Positions 1 through 13,400 of a stretch of 64,000 nt of DNA are shown here, one piece after another (the stretch's first letter is position 1; every line of letters starts with the position of its first letter). Below the pieces are notes generated by a model. That model worked only from the letters and a program-made list of their open reading frames with translations, did no database searches and was not told where the DNA came from. Origin of the DNA: Klebsormidium nitens (Eukaryota > Streptophyta > Klebsormidiophyceae > Klebsormidiales > Klebsormidiaceae); contig DF237044.1 in the NCBI GenBank assembly GCA_000708835.1, forward strand, positions 1 to 64,000, read 5' to 3'. The translations under genes and the position numbers were made by a program.

Positions 1-1104
1 ATGACAGAGACCAGCCTACAGGTACCGGCTAAACTGGTACCGTCCGCGGAATATGCTGTGTGTGCCCTAGCACCTCTCCAATGAGCATGCATGATGACAA
101 CCGACTGGCGGCCGGCGCGCACAGCCGCGCCCCTGACTCTCTGACAGTGAAGGCCTGAGCAATGGGCATGTCGGCGCGCCGCCAGGAGCTTGTACGGTAC
201 GGAACCGGGCGGCGCATGTAGCAGGTAGGGACCTGCGGGCCATGCGATGGCTTACATGCAAGCTGCATGCAAGCTCTTGACCGGATCCCGGGCCAATCTG
301 TGCGATTCCTGAATACCGCCAGTAGTCAAAACTCAGGTATTCTTACAAAACAAATGCATATGACAGCGTATGCACATGGAATCACAATAAAACCATCCGA
401 CAGATTATGCATTGGTAACGCGAATCTGATGTGTGTATAATTGACGAATCAAGCGCGCGTTTGAAGAGTGCATCTGAAGCCTGTCACGCAATGAAGCATT
501 GAATGCCTGACGTCGGACGACGGCCAACATCATGATCACCCGAGAAGAATCGAGGATGAGGATCCGGTAGAATGGAGTCGGATTGACCCAGTTTTGAGTG
601 TGGCCAAAAGAGATTCTGTAGGATGACTTTCAAGGACTGTACCGTTATATCATCAGTCGCGAAGGACGCTCATGCAGCCTGGCTTGCGCTGCACGTAGTG
701 ATTCAACTTCAAGGTGGTGGAGTCTCGATCCGGGCCAGACTGCATAATATTTCCGCCGAAGAGCATGCAATGAGCACACCTTCAGTCACACATGCATGTG
801 CAAATTATTGCCAAGCCTGCCTGCTCATGCGGGCGCAGGCTCTCACTTGGCGAAGGGTACAAAGTACCAAGAAAAAACATGTCCGCGTGTATTGACTGGC
901 GCGATCATTCGTAGGTGGTGATTCTTTCGACTGAACTTACAGCGCTAGCTACAGCTGTCTTCGACACTTGAAAGATGCTCAAGCCTCACAAATTTGCGAC
1001 TAGCTGACTCATTCACGACATGCACAAACTCACAACAGTGGACATCAGGCTGGTCACACTGTAACAATGCTTTTGGGACCGTGCTGGGCGATCCATACTG
1101 TAGG
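1..1104. other. gene-poor flank, nothing called
   Basis: Short open frames occur on both strands, but none has a recognisable domain, a convincing splice structure or consistent coding character. Short words around GGTACC and TACCGTAC recur near position 20-50, as in other intergenic parts of the window. This stretch lies downstream of the stop codon of the minus-strand gene ending at 1105, so part of it is presumably that gene's 3' untranslated region. Confidence 0.5.
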
Positions 1105-4100
1105 TCAAGCCTTGACGTTCTCAGAATCCTTTTCAGTTTGTTCCTTGTAGTGCCGTATCACGTCTGCTTCCATGGCCTCGAAGGTCGCACAGAACCCTTC
1201 GGCATCCCGAACTTCGTGTGAGAACGAGAATCGGAACTCGCCCCATTCCCCCTCGTTCTTTCCCATATTCGATCCGGTTTCGAGCGTGACAGGTGTCCCT
1301 ATTTCAGCCGGGTCGATGCTTATGGACCGTTGTACTAAACAGGTGAAGCCCCACCTGTCGATGGACAGGACATATGCATCCTGCAAACATGAACGACGGC
1401 GGGTTAGCACTTGTTGGAGGGCGTACTTAGAAGAGCAAGGTGTCTGACGTATTCGAGTGGGCAAGCATAGAAGATGAGGTGACTTCAGTATGAAGGAGTG
1501 CACAGAACCGATCAATTGGCACACATTGGAGCAAAACGTAGTTCGCAGATTGCGTGCTTCGAAATTCGTTTGGGGCTAGAAAACCTCAAAAAGAATTGAC
1601 GAAAGCGACGGGAGTTCGCAAACCAACGAGATTGTCTGCATAAGACATGCCTGTCGGAAAACGGAGCTTAAATTGTCAGATCGAATCTGCGCATGTGCCA
1701 GCGCCCAAATGCTCGTGAAAGGACCCGAAGTACTACTGCGGCGTGTAAGGAGCGTCTTCTGCATCATTCAAACCACTTCCAGACTGCTCTCGTATAGTCG
1801 TTCACCACATCTGAACGACCGCGCTCCAGTCATACTCGATGTCGGGTGCAGACTGTCGCCCCCCCGATCCCCAAGTTCTTCTTCACTCCAATTGGCATCG
1901 TTGCACGATTGTGAACAGAAACTCGAACATTCAGCGCTCTCCAAATTGCGTCCGTGGTTCTGCCTCTGCAGACCCGTTAGCACCGGCTCGCGGTGGTAAA
2001 ACGTCCTTTAGATCAGCCCCCAAAAGTGTGCCATACAAACTCACCCGAGCTTCGACTTGCATGTACGCTGCAGCGAAGAGGATGAGCCGCTTCCGAGTGC
2101 CTTGGTCCCGGTTGAGTGCGTCGATCAGCGGAACTGAGACGAGCGCTGCACGCGGAAAGTGATGGCGAACCAGCAACATGGAGCTTTGAGGTATGAATCT
2201 CAAAACCGTGTTGAACTGACCGATAGGAAACCATGGAAATCAGAAACTGTTCCTGAAGAAAAGTCGTGAAAATTCAGCGGATGTGTAGGTGCTTCAAGAC
2301 TCCGCAACCCTCAATAGTGCCAGTCTTTGTGGACGGATGGCGTCTTGGCGGACATTCTTTCGCGAACGGATATAAGCTTCAGCTCACATGAAATCCCGGT
2401 ACTCCGAACCAAGCACAGCAATGAGATGGGGAAACAAGGCGTCGCTCCGTCCCGTTCAGATCAAACCTTCGTCAAACTGCTCGAGTGAACGACTTCCTTT
2501 CAATGACACGAAAGAAAAAGCAGGCCCAAGTCGATTCTCACCCAGAGGGTCCGTCAGCGCCCCCTGGAACTCCTCCGCAGTCCCCGACTTCCTTTCCCCG
2601 GCCACGTCCATGTACGTCCACTCCTTGGGCTCCAGTCTGTAGGCCCTCAGTTCACTCGCCCCGGCCATCGCCTCAAGCGCTTTCTGCCGGGCGTCGGCGG
2701 TCGGCCCGACGGTGTCGAGAAGCGCTTTCGCTTTCGGGCCCGCCCGCTCGACCGCGGACAGTGCGCGCGCGGACAGCTTCCGGACACGCTTGCGCCAGTA
2801 CTCGGCCTGCGGGAGCATAGGCGGTGAGAAGATGGCATAAGCGATGGGTAGATAGCATAAGAAATGGGCAGCGAATGAGAGTGAGGAGGACAGCGCGCGC
2901 ATGGATAGCTTTCATACGCGCTTGCGCCAGTATTCGGCCTGCGGGAGCGGAAGCGATGGGCGAGGCATAAGATATGTGAGGTGACGACGGTAAAAGACAG
3001 GGCTGCTGTATGCGCTTGTCCAAAGCATTGGCCTCCGTGAGGGTAAGTGATTTGAAGAGACGCACAAGCAACATGCAGAGGATGAGAGTAAAGAAGGACA
3101 GCGTGCATGGGTAGCTTCGGGACACGCTTGTGACAGTCCCCGGCCTGCGGGAGCACAAGCGATGAGTGGGGCATAAGGGATGCAGAACGACATTGATAGC
3201 GCGCGCGGGGATAGCTTCTGGAAGCGCTTGTGCCAGTACTCGGCCTGCAGGATCGAAAGCGATGGGTGAGGCGTAAGAGATCTGAAAAGAAAGGCGGTTA
3301 GGTTGCACGTCGACCGAAAACCTACTTCGCCTCCAGCGTTGCCTTTGTAGTACCGACAAGTAGGAGGTACGGTATTTCTATGCCATTTTACTCCTCTGGT
3401 ATGTACCCTCGGTAAGCATGTGGATCTAAAAGCCATCCGATTGGCTAAGAAATCCGGAAAGCTTTTTGCAGCTTTTTGGTCAACGCGCACCCTAAGACAA
3501 TAGCGGACGCGATCGTGCCAGTACTCAATTGGCGGGAGCACAAGTGATCCGTGGCTCATGAAGATGTGATCAGGTAGACACAAGCGATGCCCAAACTCGC
3601 ACATCGCTCAAGAGGACGACGCCTGCGCAACATCCAGACCCGCCTATACCCGCGATCGGCCAGGAAGCTTGGGACTTGATTGATAAGGATAGGCGACTCT
3701 TCCGCAGCAGTGCAAGAACACTTACACACTGGAGTTCGAGGCAATAGCAGAGTTTCAAACGCCCTTGCGCCAGTTGCAGCAGGACATAGTCGAAAATGAA
3801 GCATCAACCCTGTGCTAATCTCGACATCAGCCGTGGTCGAACTAGGCAGAATGAACCAGACGACAGCAAAACCCTTTCGTATTCGACGTGTGTAGGCTCC
3901 TCTGTGTCCAAACCGACCAGAGAAGTAGAGCTATGAATACTCGAGCATTTTGCATTGCGGATTTTCTCCCTTAACCCTTCACCATATTCTTCTTAAGGTC
4001 GTTAGGGTCCTGAACAAAGAGGCTCTGGAATATCTTATTGCATAGCTCCTGACGTTCAAAAGAACGGCCTTGCAACGACAAACTTCACATGAGCCCCCAT

Positions 4101-6026
4101 AGTTTTCCGGCCACAACGACAGACTCGTTCCGTTACCCTGTACGACGAAGTAGCTAGAGAAAGCAGCAAGCCACGACATTAAAAGAAATCTCTGATTGGA
4201 ATCTCGACTCACTTTTGATAACCAAATTATCTGACTCACCTCTGAAGGGTCTATTTCTGAAACCTCCCCTAGGATCACAGCCAGAGGGGGGAGCCTCTTG
4301 CAGCCTTTCTGCACCGCTTGCACCAGGGCGGGCGGGTCTGTATGGCCCGCCATTAGAGACGCCCGATTGTCGCCAATGATATTCTGCAAGGTCAAGAATC
4401 ATGAGCAATCCATCGTTTACAAAGGGAATGTGACTGGAACACCCGATTTGGAGCGACTCGATTAAGGGTGCATATACGTAGCATGTTCTTCATTTCCTAT
4501 CTTTAATCTGTGGCACCGAACGGATTGATCGGATATGGGAGCGCGTCGGAATCTTGATGTATGGACTCCAGAAGACTCTCTTTTTAAGAATCACTCATGA
4601 CAATGAACGGGTCCTTTCATCAGATCCGTATCTGTATCAACATGGTACGCATTTTTCTGAGCTTCTTGTTGCTGGTGTCAAAGCTCTTGCCCTTAAATGC
4701 ACTTTTGGCCACAGAGGCCAGCCTCTTGTCTTGGCAACCAGGGTTCGTTCAACCAAAACGTTGTCGCTTCTCCAGCCTCTTTTTCCAAGCCAAGTTCAAA
4801 TACCCGCAACTACAGCTTCCACTCCCACTTCAAGTGCTCCAAACCGATGATTCGTGATGACAACCTGATGGCTCTCAATCTAATTGAAGGATTGCACGCT
4901 CTCACTTTTCAAACCGTGAACTCTCACCTTCTCAGTTGATTGGATCGAATAACAGGCAAATGAGGCCCCTGGACTGTTCCCCATCACTACAACTCTCCTT
5001 TTCATCTCTAAGGATGGCAACTCACCATTTCATGTTCGTCATGCCGTGGCAGCCATATGATTGGCCTCCCGTCCAGTACTGCATAGCTTATGAACGTCGA
5101 GCGCACGGCGTTCCTTTGACCTTCTGCGGCGCCTGGATTGATCGTGGAAAGCTGACCTTTCCAGTTTGATACGAGAACATTCTGCAGAGAAGGTCAACCT
5201 TTTGTCTTCAGATGTATTCCAGGATGCACTTGTCTGGATAGGACCTTTCAGTGACTCGCTGGCCATCAAACTTCAAAAACAATTTCTAAACTTTCAATAG
5301 GAGCCTCAGTCAATGTGACAGAAACTTAGAAACGCTTGTAGGACACAGAGAGAGCCAATAATTCATGGGTTTGAGCTGGCAATAGGACCTTCGCTGTTTG
5401 GACATCTAGTATTCGACAACAGTGCCACCATGCTTGAACGCTGGGTCATCACTTCCGAGATCTGAAGCCCTACAGAAAGTGTCTTTCAGACACCACCACA
5501 CATCGCCCTGCAAGCTGATCTTACTCCAAGGTCACAGAGTTAACATTTTAGATGCTGAAAAGGTAGGAATTTGCAATCTACCAACCCTCACAAACATGTT
5601 TCCTTTCAACACCACAGCAGTTCTTACTTTGCATCGTTGTATCAGTGGCAGTCCGGTTTCGTCTCCGGAGGATCCTGTACCTCCCTTCTGCGGTGGTTGT
5701 TCCCCTTCCTTGGCTAAATCCTCATCATTAGTATCTGTTGAATATGATCTAGACTGAGGTTGATGACAGAAGCTAGAGAACTGAGACAAAGAGCTGCTTG
5801 AATCCACAAGGCTAACAAAAGTCCTCTCCGAGTTGAGAGGCTGTGCACCACTGCAATCAACTGCATGGGTCACCAATGATGAAAGCGAGCGCAAGGATTG
5901 GCCAGATTGAAAGAGAGGAGATGCTTCTACTTGCTTCAAAAAAAAGCTGCTTTCTTGGAAGGGCTCATTTCCGCTCAGCAAGCGGTGCATAAAGCGAAGG
6001 GACGGAAAGAAGCTGCGAAACGCCAT
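1105..6026 (-). CDS. probable mitochondrial protein of unknown function, 5 exons
   Basis: Proposed exons, 5' to 3' on the minus strand: 6026-5592, 4383-4240, 2806-2542, 2145-2045, 1380-1105. All junctions are GT-AG and the phases join exactly (0, 0, 1, 0), giving about 406 residues. The N-terminus (MAFRSFFPSLRFMHRLLSG) is basic and amphipathic, with an RSYST motif near residue 93, as in mitochondrial presequences. Exon 2 begins NIIGDNRASLMAGH and exon 3 begins AEYWRKRVRKLSARAL. Exon 4 encodes an alanine/leucine-rich helix. The last exon is acidic, with MGKNEGEWGEFRFSF. I do not recognise the family. The gene is divergent from the GAUT gene, 1.4 kb away. The intron before exon 3 carries six decayed copies of the exon 3 start (separate entry). 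The structure is inferred from splice signals and phase only; an extra exon near 1900-1800 is possible. Confidence 0.65.
2807..3800 (-). repeat. tandem array of partial exon 3 copies (mitochondrial gene)
   Basis: Reading on the minus strand, the true acceptor plus exon 3 start (CTCCCGCAG then GCCGAGTACTGGCGCAAG) lies at 2806. Related copies have their exon-start positions near 2939, 3033, 3145, 3245, 3532 and 3778. Each carries recognisable pieces of the intron end, of TACTGGCGCAAGCG and of the following 30-40 bp. The three at 2939, 3145 and 3245 are clear, the others weaker. Spacing is about 94-290 bp. Confidence 0.85.
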
Positions 6027-7433
6027 TTGCTTGCGTGCCCCGGTCGCACCACCAATCTATGTTGGTGGCCCTCTCACAACGAGCTCAGACTGCTACAGCA
6101 GCTAACGACGATAATCACCTAAATGCTGTCATTGAAAAGGAGGCACCATTCTGCTCCCTGGTGCTTTAGCTCATGTGGTTGCTGATTAAAAGGAGGTACG
6201 TGCTCTGCTCTTTGCAGCTTGCTGCATGCGAACTCAAAGCCAAAATGGGGTCCTCTTTCGCCTTTGTCCAGCTGCCTTGCGCCAGCACAGAATTGAAACC
6301 CTGAGGTTTAATCTATACTAGTTAGTACCTAAAACCGTTCCGCCGAACCCAGTGACACTGTCAGTGTGACTTGTCAACGCCTCAAAGGAACGATGTTGAG
6401 TCGCTCAGAATCGTTCATGCTCCGACTCTTATTGATATGGAACCGTTCGATGTGTCTGTCACGACTTAGCTGGGGAACTGACAAATGGTGAGCTGCCGCC
6501 ACGTCAGCACTTGCATTGGCGCCGTTTTGCAACTAGCATGACCTGCAATTCAAACTCGATAGTCAACTGCGGCGCCAGGCTCATTGCAGTGCAAAATTCA
6601 ATGCAAAGGCATGCTGGAGAAATTCCTGCAGCCTGCAGGGAAGAAGGTTGGTCTCAGGCGCCTCTGAAGTTTGGTTCTTTGAAAATTGCATGGTGGCGCT
6701 AAGATTAAATTAGATCCAAAGTAGACGACCTGTTCGTTGGCCAGCTTAGTACTTCACTTCTGAATCTTAGCAAGTTTGTGGCGTCCTAGGTTAGATTTGG
6801 AAATCCTCTGGAGGCTGATTCGAGGTGTCTTTTTGGGTAGGGTGCCAGTATTAGAAGACCTAGATCTTACTTCTGGAACACATGTAATTGACAAAGTCCA
6901 GCAAGGCTTGAAGTTGGGCTTCACAAGTTCATATGTCAGAGCACAAGTGTGTTGAATTTTGGCCTTCATCTGTGGGTCTACAAGGTTGAGATCTCTGGCA
7001 GATATCCTAGACCCCCCAAGTCAGGGAAAACTATAGGACATGCGACTTCTTTGACCTTTCAGATCGTGTGACTTTCTAGGTAGCCACAAACTTACCGGGC
7101 GGGCTTAGCTTGTTTCCCACCTTCCGCATACAATCACCTTTGCACGGTCTCTTTGTAGCCACTTGATGGTGGGATCTGCTTCAGTGCAAGCTGTTACTTC
7201 AGAGCGCTGAAGTAGCAGGCTTTTCAAGGCAGGCATTCAACAAGACGGAGGCACTGAACTTCGATACTTAGCTTCTCGAAGAGGTGTAGACAGGCTGAGC
7301 GGAGGGGAGTGTTTCACAAGAGCAAGCCCTATATCAAGCGGACACCAGAGATCAGGCCCCCAGCATTGCCCATGTTTGGGGCACAGCCTCCTCTGCAAGG
7401 GTGGTTTGCAAGTTAGGGTTTGGTGGCTCGACA
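6027..7433. promoter_or_regulatory. divergent intergenic region
   Basis: About 1.4 kb separates the start codons of the minus-strand mitochondrial gene and the plus-strand GAUT gene, so it must hold both promoters and 5' leaders. No convincing long open frame or clear TATA box was assigned. Nothing else recognised. Confidence 0.5.
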
Positions 7434-10400
7434 ATGAAGCTGAAGCTGTCGCCCAGCATGCGGCGTATCACGATCACTGCACAGGAGGACTTCCATCCGA
7501 TGGGCCTGAAAAGCGCCCCCGCCTGCTGTTCCTACAGCTGCGTGATGGTCAGCCTTTTAGGGTTAGCGCTCATCCTGCCTATGCTCTTCATCACCACGGC
7601 AATTGTCAAGCTAGACAGCATCGACAACTGTATAGACGGAGGTAAGATTGGTGGAGTCAATTCTTTTTGTCCATGTTTTATCTGCATCTTCCAAGGTGTT
7701 GATATGGTTCTTCCTGCTCGTGTCGAGCTTGAGTAGGCAAAAGGCATAACCACCTTGTTGTCTTTGTTGAGTCTCCGTAGGGTCAGGTATCAACAACCAT
7801 AGTTTCTGGGTCAGGTATCAACAACCATAATTTCTGATGACAGGTTTTCGTGGTTGACCAAATCAGTCTCGCCAACTTTTTCTTGTAACGTAGCTTCCTT
7901 GTGTGTTGGTAAGGGCTGATGAAAGTAGTCAACACGCTTTAGTAAACTACGGTAGTTCCTCACAGTTCTTTGTGGACAAGTGTTTCTCAACCAGGTCTCA
8001 TCAGTGGCCGCATGCTGTGTCAGGGGTCTGTGTTGTTATAGTCCTGGTTATCTGTGAGAATCTCCCAAATTCACAGTCTGGAACACCGTTGCAAACTGCG
8101 GCTTTGAACTCCCTCTTGAGTCAGCTTCTCTTTCTGGTAAAGTATTAATCAACAAACCTTTCTGACTTTGTTCGTCCAATGATCGCTGCGCGGCACCCGT
8201 CGTTTCTGGTTCGCAGACAACCAGCTTGCTGACTGACATATCGAAAGTGCCAGAGTTCTTTCCTACATACCAGTGCATTGGAATCGATGTGTCATGCTGC
8301 TCACACATAGTTGGAATCAGACTCGTTGTATCAGAATTGTTCTTTATGTTGTTGTTATGTTGATGTGTCAAACGGGTTGTGATAGAGTATTCGCGCTTGG
8401 GGAGCAAACAAGTTCCTAGCGGAGGTAGATTTGGTAGTGGCACGCTTCTGAATCCGTTAAGAAACTGACTTATAGACTTTTTTCTCACACAACACCGATC
8501 GTCCTTCACAGAATATTACACTTGCAGAGACTCAGTACTAACACCGATGAAAGACTTTCCCCACCAATACATCACTTTCGTTTGCAGAATGTTACACGCG
8601 CGGAAGGAAGATGTCCCCAACGGACCGAGCGGACGAGCTCGTTACCGGACTCCTAGATGTTCCCGTTAGTGTCGGACGGCAACTCAACGAAGAGCGGACG
8701 GGCGTGGGGGGAGATGCGGTTGTCGGGGAAAGAGAAGAGACGATCGACGACCTGATTGCGCAAGTTTCGGAGCTGAACGATGACAGCGCGAGCGTGATCC
8801 TGAAACTCCGAGCTTTGGTAAGACATGACCGCTTGAATCCGCTTTTGCTGGTCCAATCAAGGTTTGTGGAAGCAATCAAGCCGGTTCAGTGTTCCTTAAA
8901 CAGGGCTCCCCTTTCCATTCTCGGCCTGTTTCTAGAGTTGTGAAAGATACGGTCTCTCCTACCTGTTAGACCTTCGTTGATGTAACCAAAAGGGGGAGTG
9001 CATCAATATTCAAGAGCTCACTGAAGAGCAGGCTGACTAAGTAGCTCCTACAGACTAGGTAGCGCTTACAGGTTGTACCGTTGACTGATCAGATGCGAAT
9101 CCTGATCTTCTCTGAATCCTTCAGTACCCTGGGTAGCCTTCTCTCAGTTACGAAAGTCAATTGCGCATGTTCGCACGCACTCATTCGTTGCTTCTCACCC
9201 GATTGTCCAGATTGAGTTTTGAATCTTTAAGAAAAATCCTTGACTTAAAAAGCGCAAAGTTCAGACCCCTGCAAAGTTCGTTTGCGAATAGGTCGACTTG
9301 CAGAAAGGCAAAGCGCACATTGCCGCTCTCTGCTGTAATTGATCTTTCTCCGCATTTTGTACATCATCTGGCATAGGCACCGAAACCCTGGACCCTAGGT
9401 CTGTTGATCCTAGAGTTTTGCGATCTCCGGAGATTGAGGTGCATAAGGGCACGCCGTTCGCTGTTCTTTGTGTAATTCGATTTCGAGGTCACCGTCACCC
9501 TAAACAACTGAATCTAGAGTCCATAACTTGAGGTCCAACAACGGTTTATTTTAACCTGATGAATCCTGCAATCTCTTCGGGTTGAGTGCATGAGAGGGCA
9601 GGTGCGAACTCTGTGTGCCGCCGGTTTTTCTCGCAGCATCTTTGGTTCTTGTGAGTTTAATCACCAGAACCCTCAGAACTCTGGGAATTTCCGCAGGTCG
9701 AGGTGCACGAGGGCAAGGCGCACATGGCCGCTCCTCCTGTTTTTACTCGTTTGTCTTCGCTTCCTTCGGCCACCATTATTCGAAATCTGAGATCTCAAAA
9801 CTTCAAACTCTGCTTCTAGACCCTTGAACCTCATGGAACCCTTCGCTTTCCTTAGGTCGAGGTGCACGAGAGTAAAGGCGCTCGTGGCTGCTCGCTTGTT
9901 CTCTATGTTCTCTGTTCTTTAGTTCTCCGCTTTTCTGTTCAACGTAACTCCAAAACTTGGTGCCTATCTTTGTACTTTCACTGCTTCTGTGGATACCAAT
10001 AAGACAACCCTAAACTCACTGCCAGGTCGAGGTCCACGAGGGCAAGGCGCGCATGGGTCCTCGCTCTGTTCTTCAATCATCGGCTCTCCGCTTCTCTTGT
10101 CAACCGTACCCTAAACTTTCAGAACCTAGTATCAGTTATAACATGTCCAGTGACTATAATAGACATCACTTTTTGACTAATCTACACTTTCCGCAGGTTG
10201 AGGTGCACGAAGGAAAAGCGCGCATGGCCAAGCTGCAGCGTGCGCTGTACCGACACTTCGCCTCGAAAGGCGTCCCCAAGGGCCTGCACTGCCTCTCGCT
10301 GCGGTTAACGGCTGACTACAGCACCAACCCCGAAGCTAACCGCCCGCTTGCGGGGCCCGAGGAGATATCCCGGCTGACCGACAACTCGCTGCGCCACTTC

Positions 10401-13400
10401 GTGCTGCTGTCAGACAATGTGCTGGCAACTAGTGTGGTGGTTAATTCGACGGTAAGCATGTTGCGAAGCTTCGATGATGACACCCGTATGCTCGATGGTT
10501 GGACGACTTAAAGATTTGTGCAGGGAGCTTTGTAAAACTTCGTATCGTAGCCTCGAGTCTGTTGCTTATCAGGTCGAGGCTTGTCGCAGGAAAGACAATC
10601 ATTGGGCCTTTCGAGAGCTCGCTATTTTCAATCACAAGCACCTGCATATTCAGAAGAAATCAAGGACGACAATTTGTCGAGAATTGTCTTTAGTGCCTTC
10701 AGAACTTCGACCCGTCTTTGAAGTGAGAAGCTGAGTCTCGTTGGAGCAAACTATTGAACAGTTCACTTTGCTTTTTTGAATGCGACCTGCGCATACATAT
10801 GAGCACCGGCAACGAGTATCCCGACTACAGTATCAGAGATGAATAGGCTCGTGAACGAACGACACGCGTCACAATTCGCAGGTGACAAATGCCAAGGAGC
10901 CCGAGAAAGTCGTCTTCCACGTAGTAACGGACGAGACGACGTATAGCGCGATGCATGCTTGGTTTGCCTTGTTCCCTCCGGAGCCGGTGAGTTTCAGGAC
11001 TCGCTCGGGAAGAAGCGAGCGTTATCACGACCGCGAAAAATATGAATCTTCGGAAGGGGCTCAGAAGTGCGTAGTGCAGATCTGAGGACGTCCCACAGAA
11101 AGACGTCTCATGCTTTTCCAGTTCTCCACATAAGAAGTGGTTTTGAGAGCGCTCAGTGCGGGCCAAGAATTGATTTAGAAAGCGTTGCATCATTACCTGG
11201 TATAGTTTGAACGGCCGAGATAGATTCCGAAATGTGTGTGCTTCTCAGCACGCTTGAAGTCACTTGGACCATGAGTGGCGACCTTCTCTGGTACTGCCTT
11301 TCCGAAAGCTGTGAAATGCAGACAGCAATTTTGACATTTTGATTGACACGAAGCTCTCTGATGAGACTCGTTTGAAGAGCGGATCATCTGTAGATACGCT
11401 CCTTGTCCAGAAAGGCAGAACCAGGAAGTGAAGCTTTGTTCTGGCCGCACCCGCTCACGGTACGGGTCTCCGGTGCGAGCTTCACATTGGTAATTAGACT
11501 CTGATTCGTAAGATACAAGTGTGAGACGAAAACCCGATTCTCAAATTGTTTTCTGATTCCACTCGACGATCAAGGTGCGCAGCGTGCACGAGATGCAGTG
11601 GCTGATGGCACTCAAGGCGCCCGTGCTGGACCTCGGTTTATCGACCCTGAAAAGTTGGTTCAGATAACCCAAAACCGTCCTTCACCCACCTCGTCGTCTT
11701 CTCTTAGGCAAGGATTGAAGTGCGCCGCGTCCACGAGATGCATTGGCTGAAGGCAGCCAAGGTGCCCGTGCAAGAACATAACTCTTTGACCCTGAAACTT
11801 AGGTCGGGCTAACCCATATCTTCCTTAATTCACATCTTCGTTCGTTCTCAGGCCACGATCAAGGTGTGCGGCGTTTCACGAGATGCAGTGGCTGAGGGTG
11901 CTCAGTCTTTCCGAAACCAAAATTGACATTGCGATTTCCACTTCGTGGATTGGTTCCCTAATTCTGAGGATGCAATCATGAAACTGGTAACCCAATCTCT
12001 AAACCATTTGTTTTTCCAGGCGACGATCGAGGTGCGCGGCGTGCACGAGATGCAGTGGCTGACTGCGGCGAAGGCGCCCGTGCTGGACCTGATGGAAAAC
12101 TCACTCGCGCTGCAAAAGCTCAACTACGGGGACCGGATCTTAGAGGAGGCCGCGAACGATCCACCGCAGGTGAGCCATCCATCATCCTCAGAAAGTGGCA
12201 GCTTTTGGACAGTCGTAGGATAGTCATTCTGGTTTAGGAGTCTTGGGGTGTCAGCGCCGCTCATGTCGGCTCTCAACGCTTTGAAAGCCTATGCCCTGGG
12301 GACGGTTTCTTCAAAGAGAGGCCTCCGCAAAGTCGCGGTCAGCATGATGTCGGTTTGAGATTTGAGCCTTCCAATGGCTGCAAGCCCTTGCCCATAAGAA
12401 CTCACCTGCGAGCCTCGACTCAAGCAAACCCGGTTATGGCAAGCTCAGTCCTCCCTTCAGTCAACCTGACCACAAACTTAGGTACTTTGCTTAAAGTCTG
12501 TTGCCAAACGCACTCAACCACTTGAAGATTTTGGCAGCGAAGTCCCAAGCGCGTAGCCCCAAGTTCGTCTCAATCATGAACCCTCAACGACTTTCAAATG
12601 AAGCATTCTCCGCTTCCCCTAGCCCACCATGCATTCAGTTTCCGACTCGTGGCCTCGATCTCAGCGAAGAGTTCTGAACTTTCATCCCCAAAATAAGTTC
12701 ATCGCTATACTAGTTACTGGCGGCGAAGCTGAGGTTGGGAGCCCCAAGTTTGAACCACCTGGGACCTTTGTTTTCAGCGTAACCCGTTTCTCGCCAAACC
12801 TAAAATCCACGTTCGATTGATAATTCAAACCTGACCAGCAGCTCGGTCCAGTCTGCCTGATTCCACTTCTCAAACATTTTTGACACCTTTTCAGGTGCTA
12901 GCGGCCAAGCTGCAGGCGTGCAGCCCTAAGTACATTCCCATCTCCAATCCCTTCGAATCAAGCAAACCCCGTTTCCCCCAGCTCCAACCCAACTACAATC
13001 AATGCTTGACCTTTTCTCTCAAAGGTAGCGTCTGAGATTCTAACCCCAAACATACCAACCGCAGTTGACCATTAATCAACCGCTTCTAACCACCCTTAAC
13101 CGGTTTTTTCAGGTGCTGGCCGCAAAGCTGCAGGCGCGCAGCCCCAAGTACATCTCCATCATGAACCACTTGCGGATGTACCTGCCCGAGGTGTTCCCCG
13201 AGCTGGACCGCATCATCTTCCTGGATGATGACGTCGTCGTGCAAAAGGACCTCACCGGCCTTTGGGAGATGGACATGCGCGGGAAGGTGAGGGCGCAAGT
13301 TTTGGAACGCTTGACGTCTTGAACCCGTTAAACCACCTGACGGTTTTGGATCTTTGTCGGAATACTTTACGTTCTTGAGACCTGCGGGATTCTTGACGTT

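Noticed and set aside
1768-1983. Extra exon in the mitochondrial gene
   Set aside because: Neighbouring exons 4 and 5 join in phase without it, and no acceptor and donor pair gave an open frame in the needed phase.
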